A DNA stretch of 8,394 nucleotides from Sphingomonas sp. (GCA_021154945.1 JAJNQF010000457.1:1-8394); one strand, 5' to 3'; counted from the stretch's first letter, positions 1 through 5,928 are shown. Notes: generated by a model from the sequence alone, not told the origin. Numbers and translations are program-made.

Positions 1-69
1 GGCGCTGAACGAGCGGTGCTCGACGACGCTGGCGAAGATCGCCCAGGCTTCGAGATCGGGCAGGCGCAT
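1..69 (-). CDS. LysR-family transcriptional regulator, N-terminal fragment (runs off the left edge)
   Basis: Read leftward from ATG at 67-69, the 23 visible codons give MRLPDLEAWAIFASVVEHRS then FSA. This is the typical start of a LysR-type regulator: an 'L..F..V.e..SF..A' first helix leading into the winged helix-turn-helix. A GGAG Shine-Dalgarno (complement of 76-79) lies six bases upstream of the ATG. The gene is divergent from the pirin gene, the usual arrangement of a LysR regulator and its target, so it probably controls pirin and perhaps wrbA. The effector-binding domain lies outside the window, so the inducer cannot be guessed. The family call rests on 23 residues plus context. Confidence 0.75.
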   Translation of the reverse strand, partial: MRLPDLEAWAIFASVVEHRSFSA

Positions 70-88
70 GGGGGACTCCAGATCTTCC

Positions 89-109
89 CCCCTCCCTTCC
101 AGGGAGGGG
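89..109. repeat. GC-rich palindrome (9-bp stem, 3-nt loop)
   Basis: CCCCTCCCT (89-97) pairs perfectly with AGGGAGGGG (101-109) around the loop TCC. It shares the CCCCTCCC core with the two longer palindromes between pirin and wrbA, so it may be a diverged member of the same dispersed repeat family. It lies in the 5' leader of the lysR gene, 20 bases upstream of its ATG. Confidence 0.55.
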
Positions 110-130
110 AGCAAGAGTAGGAACATTACC

Positions 131-150
131 AACCGAAACGATCGGTTTCC
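131..150. promoter_or_regulatory. candidate LysR operator dyad in the lysR/pirin gap
   Basis: AACCGAAACGATCGGTTTCC contains two overlapping inverted repeats: AACCG-N7-CGGTT (131-147) and GAAAC-N5-GTTTC (135-149). It is the only marked dyad between the divergent genes besides the GC-rich repeat. It would centre about 53 bases upstream of the transcription start predicted for pirin, within the region LysR regulators normally contact. The binding role is inferred. The sequence shows only symmetry and position. Confidence 0.45.
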
Positions 151-160
151 AGCGTTTCTA

Positions 161-188
161 TTTACGGTGTGATCGCAGCGCTTATTTT
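161..188 (+). promoter_or_regulatory. candidate sigma-70-type promoter of pirin
   Basis: TTTACG (161-166) and TATTTT (183-188) are separated by 16 bases, which predicts a transcription start near 195, just before the GGAGA ribosome-binding site (202-206). The dyad at 131-150 would then sit at an upstream regulatory position. The boxes are imperfect and were assigned by eye. Confidence 0.4.
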
Positions 189-212
189 GGCTTCAACCAG
201 TGGAGACATTTC

Positions 213-947
213 ATGACGACCACGACCCTTTCCAAAGTTGCCCTTTCCAAAGTTGACCGCCGCCCCTTCGAAAGCCTCGGCCATGCCGATCACGGCTGGC
301 TGAATGCCAGGCATCATTTCTCGTTCGCGAGCTATTACGATCCTGCCCGGATGGGTTGGGGCGCGATCCGCGTGTGGAACGACGACCAGATCGCCGCGAA
401 CTCCGGGTTCCCGCCGCATCCGCATCAGGACATGGAGATCATCACCTATGTCCGCAGCGGCGCGATCACGCATCAGGATTCACTCGGCAACAAGGGGCGC
501 ACCGAGGCTGGTGACGTTCAGGTGATGAGCGCCGGCACCGGCGTCCGTCACGCCGAGTATAACCTGGAGCCCGAGACGACGACGATCTTCCAGATCTGGA
601 TCGAGCCTTCGCGCAAAGGTGGCGCGCCGAGCTGGGGTGCCAAGCCGTTTCCCAAGGGCGAGCGCTCCGGCCAGTTCGTGACGCTCGCCAGCGGGTTCGA
701 GGGCGACGTCGATGCATTGCCGATCCGTGCGAACGCCCGGGTGCTGGCGGCGACGCTGAAGGCCGGCGACAGCGTCGACTATGCAGTCGGCGACGGCTGC
801 CACGTCTATCTGGTGCCCGCGACCGGCGCGATCACGATCGGCGACGACGCCTTCGGTGCGCGCGACGGAGCGGCGCTGCTGGGCGGCCAGACGGTGACGA
901 TCACGGCTCAAGACGACGCCGAGATCGTTCTGGTGGACTCGGAGTAG
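213..947 (+). CDS. pirin family protein (bicupin, YhhW-like)
   Basis: This 244-residue protein is an iron-binding bicupin of the pirin family. Bacterial members of the YhhW type have quercetin 2,3-dioxygenase activity in vitro, while others bind and modulate partner enzymes; the native substrate is usually unknown. The N-terminal cupin carries the full metal set: His69 and His71 in PPHPHQDMEI, then His113 and Glu115 in GVRHAEYN, matching the His-His-His-Glu pattern of YhhW. The C-terminal cupin (about 140-244) is degenerate, as is normal. Length is typical. The ATG at 213 has GGAGA six bases upstream. The next gene, wrbA, lies 117 bases downstream on the same strand, and a divergent LysR regulator lies upstream, so a role in quinone, flavonoid or redox stress is plausible but inferred. 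Residues 5-14 are an oddity: TLSKV ALSKV comes from a perfect 15-bp tandem duplication. Confidence 0.93.
   Translation: MTTTTLSKVALSKVDRRPFESLGHADHGWLNARHHFSFASYYDPARMGWGAIRVWNDDQIAANSGFPPHPHQDMEIITYVRSGAITHQDSLGNKGRTEAGDVQVMSAGTGVRHAEYNLEPETTTIFQIWIEPSRKGGAPSWGAKPFPKGERSGQFVTLASGFEGDVDALPIRANARVLAATLKAGDSVDYAVGDGCHVYLVPATGAITIGDDAFGARDGAALLGGQTVTITAQDDAEIVLVDSE
226..255 (+). repeat. perfect 15-bp tandem duplication inside pirin
   Basis: CCCTTTCCAAAGTTG occurs twice in a row (226-240, 241-255). It is in frame and adds five codons, giving LSKVALSKV ahead of the conserved pirin core, so it should be tolerated. It looks like a recent slippage event. Confidence 0.9.
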
Positions 948-950
948 AAC

Positions 951-1047
951 TCCCCTCCCGCTTGCGGGAGGGGTCGGGGGAGGGGCTTCCTCCCGCGATC
1001 CCGCCCGGAACTGCCCCCCCCTAACCCCTCCCGCAAGCGGGAGGGGA
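951..1047. repeat. paired inverted palindromic repeats (REP/MITE-like) between pirin and wrbA
   Basis: Two 24-base copies, 951-974 and 1024-1047, are exact reverse complements. Each is itself a palindrome: CCCCTCCCGC-TT-GCGGGAGGGG (952-973) and CCCCTCCCGC-AA-GCGGGAGGGG (1025-1046). The 49 bases between them are also G-rich then C-rich, so the unit can fold as one long hairpin or as two short ones. Such elements are scattered between genes in many sphingomonads and often appear as spurious PPPTPPASGRG-type peptides. Here it fills most of the pirin/wrbA gap and could attenuate readthrough or protect the 3' end of pirin mRNA. No transposase is present. Confidence 0.8.
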
Positions 1048-1064
1048 ACTCGAAGGAAACACTT

Positions 1065-1667
1065 ATGACCAAGGTTCTCGTGCTCTATTACTCGTCCTAC
1101 GGCCATATCGAGCAGATGGCGGATGCCGTCGCCGAGGGCGCGCGCGCCGGTGGTGCCGAGGTCGACATCCGCCGCGTCGCCGAGACCGCGCCGCAGTCGG
1201 TGATCGAGGCCGCGCATTTCAAGACCGACACCGCACATGCCGAGATCGAAGGCCCCGCCGCGCTCGAGCAGTATGACGCGATCATCGTCGGTGCGCCGAC
1301 CCGCTTCGGCCGGATGCCCGCGCAGATGGCGCAGTTCTGGGACACGACCGGCGGCCAGTGGTTCTCGGGCGCGCTGATCGGCAAGGTCGGCGGTGCGTTC
1401 ACCTCGACCGCGAGCCAGCATGGCGGCCAGGAAACGACCTTGTTCTCGATCATCACCAACCTGCTGCATCACGGGCTGACGATCGTCGGGCTCGACTATG
1501 GATTTCAGGCGCAGATGGGCGTCGATGCGGTCAAGGGCGGCTCGCCTTACGGCGCGACGACGCTGTCGGACGGTGACGGCAGCCGCCAGCCGAGCAAGGA
1601 CGAACTCGATGGCGCCCGCTATCAGGGCAAGCGCATTGCCGAGACCGCGGCGAAGCTGAAGGGCTGA
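1065..1667 (+). CDS. wrbA: NAD(P)H:quinone oxidoreductase, WrbA type (type IV)
   Basis: This 200-residue cytoplasmic flavoprotein is of WrbA type. It reduces quinones by two electrons using NAD(P)H, avoiding semiquinone and superoxide formation; family members are FMN-bound tetramers. The flavodoxin-like fold is visible in order: a first beta strand, then the phosphate-binding loop SSYGHIEQMA (10-19); PTRFGRMPAQM (78-88), which contacts the isoalloxazine ring; STASQHGGQETTL (114-126); and the HHGL motif (135-138) next to the flavin. Length is almost the same as E. coli WrbA. The ATG at 1065 follows AAGGA (1053-1057) by seven bases. The gene lies downstream of pirin across a palindromic repeat that may contain a partial terminator, so co-transcription is possible but uncertain. 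A strong terminator follows the stop codon. Identification is secure; the physiological quinone is not known. Confidence 0.95.
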   Translation: MTKVLVLYYSSYGHIEQMADAVAEGARAGGAEVDIRRVAETAPQSVIEAAHFKTDTAHAEIEGPAALEQYDAIIVGAPTRFGRMPAQMAQFWDTTGGQWFSGALIGKVGGAFTSTASQHGGQETTLFSIITNLLHHGLTIVGLDYGFQAQMGVDAVKGGSPYGATTLSDGDGSRQPSKDELDGARYQGKRIAETAAKLKG

Positions 1668-1681
1668 ACCGGGTCGGATTG

Positions 1682-1715
1682 CCGGGATCGACGCACAAGC
1701 GTCGGTCCCGGTTTT
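1682..1715 (+). terminator. rho-independent terminator of wrbA
   Basis: A 13-bp stem, CCGGGATCGACGC (1682-1694) with GCGTCGGTCCCGG (1699-1711) and one T-G wobble, closes on the tetraloop ACAA and is followed at once by TTTT (1712-1715). It begins 15 bases after the wrbA stop. The reverse strand has no T-run, so it should act only on rightward transcripts. Confidence 0.88.
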
Positions 1716-1744
1716 GTGTCCGGACCAGCTGCTCTCCGCGACAC

Positions 1745-1764
1745 GCTGGACCAAATGGTCCAGC
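1745..1764. repeat. perfect palindrome between convergent genes
   Basis: GCTGGACCA (1745-1753) and TGGTCCAGC (1756-1764) are perfect inverted arms around AA. The element lies 13 bases beyond the leftward phosphoesterase stop and 30 bases beyond the wrbA terminator. No T-run flanks it on either strand, so it is at best a weak terminator or 3'-end stabiliser for the phosphoesterase mRNA. A protein-binding site is the alternative. Confidence 0.5.
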
Positions 1765-1777
1765 ATGCCTAGCCGAC

Positions 1778-2965
1778 TTATGGGGCGGGGCGCAGGGTGA
1801 TCCGGGTCAGTTCGGAAGGTCGGCCGAGGCGCAGAGCAAAGCCCGGCCACAGGGCCGTGCCGTTGCTGACATAGAGCGTCATGCCCGCCACCTCGTAGCG
1901 CCCGGACACGAACCCGCCATTGGCTGGGGCGACCAGTTTATCCAGACCAGCGATCATCCCGCCATGCGTGTGCCCCGATAGCTGAAGCGCGATCCCCCGG
2001 GCGGCGGCGCGGCGCGCATCCTTGGGCTGATGATCGAGCAATATGACGGGTACGTCGTCCGGGGATCCGGCGAGCGCCGCGGACATGTCTGGTCCGGCTT
2101 GGCCCACGCCCGGTGCCGACAGGTCGGTGACACCGGCCAGGACCAGTCGCGCATCGCCACGGGTCAGCACGGCATGGGCATTCGGCAGCATCCGGATTCC
2201 CAACCCTGCAAGGTGGCGCATCCACGCCGCGTAATCGAAGAAATACTCATGGTTGCCCGGGATCGCGTAGACCCCGTCGGGTGCACGGAGACTCCGGAGC
2301 GGCTCGACATCGTGGCTGCGCATGGCGACCGAGCCGTCGATGAAGTCGCCGGTCACGACGATCAGGTCGACCCCCGACGCGTTCGCCCGATCGACGGTCT
2401 GGCGGGCCCAGCGCTCCGGGAACAGCCGACTGATGTGAAGGTCGGTCAGTTGCAGGATACGATACCCGTCGAACTCGGGCGGCAGGTCGCGTATCGCGAC
2501 CTCGATGTCGTTGATCGGCGGCACGCGGATGGCATTGCCGACGCCGATCGCCGCGAGCAGCGCCGCCAGTCCTGCAATGGCGAAGCGCACGCCATCCGGA
2601 ACATGCACCGACCGCGACCGCACGAGCATCGTTGCCAGCGTTCCGAGGTCGAGCAGAATCTGGAAGACGGCGAGCAGCACGATCGCGCCAAACGCCCAGT
2701 TGAACAGGATCACGACCGTACGGGGAAACTCAGGCGCGAACACCGATCCCGACGAAAGCCGGCTCCAGAAATGATATTGCGAGGCCATGAGCAGGAGGAC
2801 TGCGATACCCCCCTTGGCCCAGAACGGCAGGGCTAGCGGCCAGAGCCATCGGACGATGACGAGCAGGCACGGGGTCGCGAAGATGAGGTGAAAGATCGTC
2901 GGTCTCCGTCGAAATACGGTGGCGTGAACGCGGGTACGAGCGCCTCCCGCTCGATCTGCAACCAT
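1778..2965 (-). CDS. membrane-anchored calcineurin-like metallophosphoesterase (YaeI/YkuE type)
   Basis: This 395-residue protein has an N-terminal membrane region and a C-terminal dimetal phosphoesterase domain. About four hydrophobic segments are visible (roughly 24-41, 43-61, 83-106, 127-147). The catalytic domain (about 165-390) has every expected metal motif in order: D-x-H in LTDLHIS (Asp175, His177), GDFID (Asp207), GNHE (Asn238, His239), DHQP (His312) and GHTHGG (His332, His334). Members hydrolyse phosphate esters, and some relatives act on lipid-linked substrates, but nothing here fixes the substrate. It ends convergent with wrbA and is divergent from the fluoride-transporter unit, so it is probably transcribed alone. 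ATG 2963-2965 was chosen as the only reasonable start; its GAGG is only three bases upstream, so the true start is uncertain by some residues, although it must precede the first membrane helix. Confidence 0.88.
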   Translation of the reverse strand: MVADRAGGARTRVHATVFRRRPTIFHLIFATPCLLVIVRWLWPLALPFWAKGGIAVLLLMASQYHFWSRLSSGSVFAPEFPRTVVILFNWAFGAIVLLAVFQILLDLGTLATMLVRSRSVHVPDGVRFAIAGLAALLAAIGVGNAIRVPPINDIEVAIRDLPPEFDGYRILQLTDLHISRLFPERWARQTVDRANASGVDLIVVTGDFIDGSVAMRSHDVEPLRSLRAPDGVYAIPGNHEYFFDYAAWMRHLAGLGIRMLPNAHAVLTRGDARLVLAGVTDLSAPGVGQAGPDMSAALAGSPDDVPVILLDHQPKDARRAAARGIALQLSGHTHGGMIAGLDKLVAPANGGFVSGRYEVAGMTLYVSNGTALWPGFALRLGRPSELTRITLRPAP

Positions 2966-3138
2966 GTACCTCGCAGGGCAAGGATGGCATTCGTCGAGTG
3001 CGCGTCATCTGCCGAAGCATCGGGGCAGGGCAAGCGATTTTGCCGGACTCCTACATCCCCTTCGTGAACCAGCACGAAAGAACCACCCGATCGGCTCCAG
3101 ATGCCCGTTCTAAACCACCAGCGAACGCTTGTCCGGCG
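2966..3138. other. divergent intergenic stretch without a gene
   Basis: This is the first part of the 302-base gap between the phosphoesterase start and the CLC start. It should contain the leftward phosphoesterase promoter, but no convincing boxes were found. A small hairpin, GGCAA (3029-3033) with TTGCC (3040-3044), is followed by GGACTCCTAC. No protein-like ORF is supported. Confidence 0.5.
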
Positions 3139-3167
3139 TTGACGGTTACACGATCAGGCGACATAGG
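3139..3167 (+). promoter_or_regulatory. candidate sigma-70 promoter of the riboswitch-CLC transcript
   Basis: TTGACG (3139-3144) is a near-consensus -35 box. Seventeen bases later CATAGG (3162-3167) is a modest -10 box. The transcription start would fall near 3173-3175, immediately before the first paired base of the aptamer (3176). That agreement supports both calls. Confidence 0.6.
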
Positions 3168-3175
3168 CGACCCAA

Positions 3176-3238
3176 CGGCGATGGATTTCCGCCGGGCAAT
3201 GTGGCCGAACCGCTCTGGCAAGAGCTGATGATTCCTAC
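3176..3238 (+). promoter_or_regulatory. fluoride riboswitch aptamer (crcB motif)
   Basis: The stretch follows the crcB-motif architecture. P1 pairs CGGCG (3176-3180) with CGCCG (3190-3194) and its loop starts with the characteristic ATGGA. The conserved single strand AACC (3208-3211) leads into P2, a perfect GCTCT (3212-3216) / AGAGC (3221-3225) stem with loop GGCA. The diagnostic 3' segment TGATG-ATTCCTAC (3226-3238) follows directly. The P1 loop GGA (3183-3185) can pair with TCC (3233-3235) to form the pseudoknot core. Between P1 and AACC there is an extra mini-hairpin GGC-AATGTG-GCC (3195-3206). In this class a fluoride ion held by magnesium ions stabilises the pseudoknot and turns on downstream fluoride-resistance genes. 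The CLC gene starts 29 bases further on, an ideal partner. The call was made by motif recognition, not by covariance search. Confidence 0.88.
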
Positions 3239-3256
3239 TTGGCGCCGACAGGCAGC

Positions 3257-3264
3257 AAGGAGGA
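3257..3264 (+). promoter_or_regulatory. strong Shine-Dalgarno of the CLC gene, likely riboswitch output site
   Basis: AAGGAGGA lies just upstream of the GTG start at 3268, with four bases between GGAGG and GTG. This near-perfect site decides the start codon. Its AGGA cores can pair with TCCT (3233-3236) of the aptamer's pseudoknot strand, so fluoride binding could release it for ribosomes. That switching scheme is inferred from complementarity. Confidence 0.65.
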
Positions 3265-3267
3265 TTT

Positions 3268-4623
3268 GTGCGCGCTACCTTTCATACCCTCATCACCGAT
3301 CTCGACATCGCGACCTTCGTCCGGAACCGCCACGACCATGCCGTGTCGGTCGTGCGCTGGGCGCTGATCCTCGTGCCGATGGCGGCGCTTGTCGGGACGC
3401 TGTGCGCAGCCTTTCTGTGGAGCCTCGACGCGGTGACGCGACTGCGTTTCGCGGCGCCCTGGCTGTTATACTGCCTGCCGATCGGGGGCTTCGGGGTCGG
3501 GTTGCTCTACCATCTCACGGGCCGCTCGGTGGAGGGTGGCAACAACCTGATCGTCGAGCAGATCCACGAGCCGGGCGGCGGGGTGCCGCTGCGGATGGCG
3601 CCGCTGATCTTCTTCGGCACGGTGGTGACGCATCTGTTCGGCGGCTCGGCCGGCCGCGAAGGCACCGCGGTCCAGCTTGGCGGCAGCCTCGCCAGCGGTT
3701 TCGGCCGTGCGCTCCGGCTCGATGCGGACGGCACGCGAATCCTGTTGATGACGGGGATCGCGGCTGGGTTCGGAGCGGTGTTCGGCACGCCGATCGCTGG
3801 CGCGGTGTTCGCGCTCGAGGTGCTGGCGATCGGGCGCGTCGAATATCGTGCGCTCGTGCCGTGCCTCGTCGCCGCGCTCGTCGGCGACTGGACGTGCCTC
3901 GCCTGGGGAATCCACCACGGTGTCTACCGGGTCGATGCGTTGATCGTTGTGGATGCGCTGCTCGTCGCCAAGGCGGGCCTTGCCGGGGTCGCGTTCGGAT
4001 TGGTGGGTCTCGCCTTCGCCGAGGCCAACCACGCGCTCGGCGGGTGGCTCAAGCGGATCGTGCCCTATGGTCCGCTCCGCCCGCTGATCGGCGGAATCGC
4101 GGCGATCGCGCTCGTCTTCCTGTTCGGCACGCGCGACTATCTGGGGCTCGGGACGCTGGCGGCGACGCCGGACGGGCTGACCATCGCCAGCTTCTTCGGA
4201 CCGGACCCGCATCCGTGGAGCTGGGCGCTCAAGTTCGTGTTCACCGTCGTCACGTTGAGTTCCGGCTTCAAGGGCGGGGAGGTGACGCCGTTGTTCTTCA
4301 TCGGCGCGGCACTCGGTAGCGCGCTGGCGCCGCTGTTCGGCGTCCCGACCGGGGTGTTCGCCGCAATCGGTTTCGTCGCGCTGTTCGCGGGCGCCGCCAA
4401 TACGCCGCTTGCCTGCACCTTCATGGGAATTGAGCTGTTCGGTGCGACCTATGCGGTTCCGATCGCGGTCGCATGTTTCGTGGCGTACCTCTGCTCCGGG
4501 CACAACGGTATCTACCTGTCGCAGCGTGTCGCCGTCGCGAAGACGCCTGCGGACGGCCTCGTTCCTAACGCGACGTTGCGCGAGGCGCGCGCAGAGCGTG
4601 CCGCACGCCGCCGGCATCGCTGA
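3268..4623 (+). CDS. CLC-family transporter of the CLC-F type (fluoride/proton antiporter)
   Basis: This 451-residue inner-membrane protein has the helix pattern and key loops of a CLC antiporter. The signatures are not those of chloride exchangers: the GSGIP loop, whose serine coordinates chloride, is replaced by GGNNLI (90-95); the GREGP loop reads GREGT (129-133), keeping the gating glutamate Glu131; and the GxFxP loop is GGEVTP (336-341) with Glu338. These replacements mark the CLC-F clade, which exports fluoride in exchange for protons. Tyr416 in NGIYLSQ is likely the inner-gate tyrosine. The short Arg-rich tail carries no CBS domains, as is usual for bacterial CLCs. The GTG start is set by AAGGAGGA just upstream. 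The leader carries a fluoride riboswitch, independent evidence for fluoride as substrate. The gene seems monocistronic or loosely coupled to the downstream beta-lactamase-like gene, 108 bases away. Chloride transport is the less likely alternative. Confidence 0.92.
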   Translation: MRATFHTLITDLDIATFVRNRHDHAVSVVRWALILVPMAALVGTLCAAFLWSLDAVTRLRFAAPWLLYCLPIGGFGVGLLYHLTGRSVEGGNNLIVEQIHEPGGGVPLRMAPLIFFGTVVTHLFGGSAGREGTAVQLGGSLASGFGRALRLDADGTRILLMTGIAAGFGAVFGTPIAGAVFALEVLAIGRVEYRALVPCLVAALVGDWTCLAWGIHHGVYRVDALIVVDALLVAKAGLAGVAFGLVGLAFAEANHALGGWLKRIVPYGPLRPLIGGIAAIALVFLFGTRDYLGLGTLAATPDGLTIASFFGPDPHPWSWALKFVFTVVTLSSGFKGGEVTPLFFIGAALGSALAPLFGVPTGVFAAIGFVALFAGAANTPLACTFMGIELFGATYAVPIAVACFVAYLCSGHNGIYLSQRVAVAKTPADGLVPNATLREARAERAARRRHR

Positions 4624-4731
4624 CCGCCGAAGTCCAGTGCTTGCGTCGGATCGACCTCTAAGCGCGCCGAAGGCCCTAGCCGCGGGTTTCGCCGGACGGT
4701 CGAGGCGCTACACGGTGAGAAAAGGGAAGTC

Positions 4732-5841
4732 TTGTTGACGCTTGAATCGTTTTGTCGGGGCATCGGCGCCGTTGCCGGGATGTCCGTCCTGGCTGCCTGC
4801 GTGCCCGCCGGACGCCAGTCCATGCCGCCTTCGGCGGTGCCCATCACCGTGCAGACGACGGCACCGGCCCCACGATTGCCGACACGGGCGCCAGTACGAC
4901 CAGCGGGCCGGCCACAGCCATCCGCCGACCTGCTCAACGCGGTGCAGGCCCTTGGGGCGGGGTTCAAGGGACAGGTCGGTATCAGCGTACGCGATATCGA
5001 CGAAGGCTGGGTCGTCGCATGGGACGGCGACCGGCCACGACCGCAGCAAAGCGTGAGCAAGCTATGGGTCGCGATCACCGTCATGGATGCGGTGGATCGC
5101 GGCCGCCTGTCGCTGACCGATCCCGTGACGGTCACGCGCGCCGATCTGACCCTCTTCCACCAGCCCATCCGGGCACTGGTCGGCAAGGACGGTTACAAGG
5201 CCACCATCGGAGAGCTGCTGCGCGGCGCGATGACGCGCAGCGACAATACGTGCAACGACGTGCTCCTCTGGCGGGTCGGGGGCCCGGTCGCGGTGAACCG
5301 GATGCTCGCGGACAAGGGCGTTTCCGGCGTCAAGTTCGGCCCTGGCGAGCGGCAGTTGCAGGCGCGTACCGCAGGACTGGAATGGCGCCCGGAATGGGCG
5401 GGGGGCTGGGGCTTCCTGAAAGCGCGGGCGGCGATGAGTTACGAAGCGCGCGATCGGGCTCTCAACCGGTATCTCGCAGCGCCGATCGACGGGGCGTCGG
5501 CGAACGGCATCACGCTCGGCCTGTCGCTACTGTCGCAAGGCAAGCTGCTAACCGCACGCTCGACCGCATCCCTGCTAACCCTGATGCGGTCCAGCAAAAC
5601 GGGTCCGCTCCGGCTCAAGTCGGGGCTCCGGCCCGGCTGGACTCTCGCGCACAAGACCGGAACCGGGCAGGATCTCGGCAACCTGTCGACCGGTTACAAC
5701 GATGTCGGACTGCTCGTCGCGCCGAACGGCCACCGCTATGCCGTCGCCGTCATGATCGCCAGTACCCGCCAGGCCATCCCGGTACGGATGCGGTTGATGG
5801 GCGACGTGACGCGCGCGATCGTCGCCTCGGAACGTCGATGA
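4732..5841 (+). CDS. lipoprotein class A beta-lactamase-like serine hydrolase
   Basis: This 369-residue protein is a predicted periplasmic lipoprotein with the class A serine beta-lactamase fold. The signal sequence ends in the lipobox VLAAC (Cys23), followed by a Pro/Ala/Arg-rich linker to about residue 65. Catalytic motifs are in order: SVSK (Ser107, Lys110), SDN (170-172) and KTG (308-310). Glu207 lies 37 residues after SDN within ERQLQ, where class A enzymes have Glu166 in ExxLN, so the deacylating base seems present with Asn changed to Gln. About 33 extra residues (roughly 211-250), rich in Trp and Arg, enlarge the region just after the omega loop. Penicillin or cephalosporin hydrolysis is plausible; a peptidoglycan-directed hydrolase is the alternative. 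The TTG start at 4732 (or 4735) follows AAGGGAAG; ATG 4780 would remove most of the signal peptide. Only small hairpins without clear T-runs (for example 5865-5876) follow the stop. Confidence 0.85.
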   Translation: MLTLESFCRGIGAVAGMSVLAACVPAGRQSMPPSAVPITVQTTAPAPRLPTRAPVRPAGRPQPSADLLNAVQALGAGFKGQVGISVRDIDEGWVVAWDGDRPRPQQSVSKLWVAITVMDAVDRGRLSLTDPVTVTRADLTLFHQPIRALVGKDGYKATIGELLRGAMTRSDNTCNDVLLWRVGGPVAVNRMLADKGVSGVKFGPGERQLQARTAGLEWRPEWAGGWGFLKARAAMSYEARDRALNRYLAAPIDGASANGITLGLSLLSQGKLLTARSTASLLTLMRSSKTGPLRLKSGLRPGWTLAHKTGTGQDLGNLSTGYNDVGLLVAPNGHRYAVAVMIASTRQAIPVRMRLMGDVTRAIVASERR

Positions 5842-5928
5842 CCGCGCCGCCGGAGCGCGGCTAGGCCGTCGACGGCTCGGGCCCAGCATCGACGGCGGAG
5901 TCATTCGGCTCCCTGCGAGAGGGTTTGG

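Noticed and set aside
480..1850. 456-codon open frame on the minus strand
   Set aside because: It runs antisense through pirin, the palindromic repeats and wrbA. Its PPPTPPASGRG-type segment is translation of the repeat and no protein family is recognisable. High GC produces such long shadow frames.
3029..3056. possible second, decayed fluoride aptamer: hairpin GGCAA/TTGCC followed by GGACTCCTAC
   Set aside because: It resembles the last part of the crcB motif, but the conserved TGATG and any P1-like stem upstream are absent, so the likeness is probably chance.
3129..4319. 396-codon plus-strand frame overlapping the CLC gene
   Set aside because: It is an Arg-rich shadow in another frame of CLC. 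It would also run through the riboswitch, and shows no known motif.
3466..4617. 383-codon minus-strand frame antisense to CLC
   Set aside because: Its composition is dominated by Arg, Glu, Asp and His, as expected for the antisense of hydrophobic codons; no motif or ribosome-binding site.
4752..5864. 370-codon plus-strand frame overlapping the beta-lactamase-like gene
   Set aside because: It is an Arg-rich shadow frame; the neighbouring frame carries the SxxK, SDN and KTG motifs and the lipobox.
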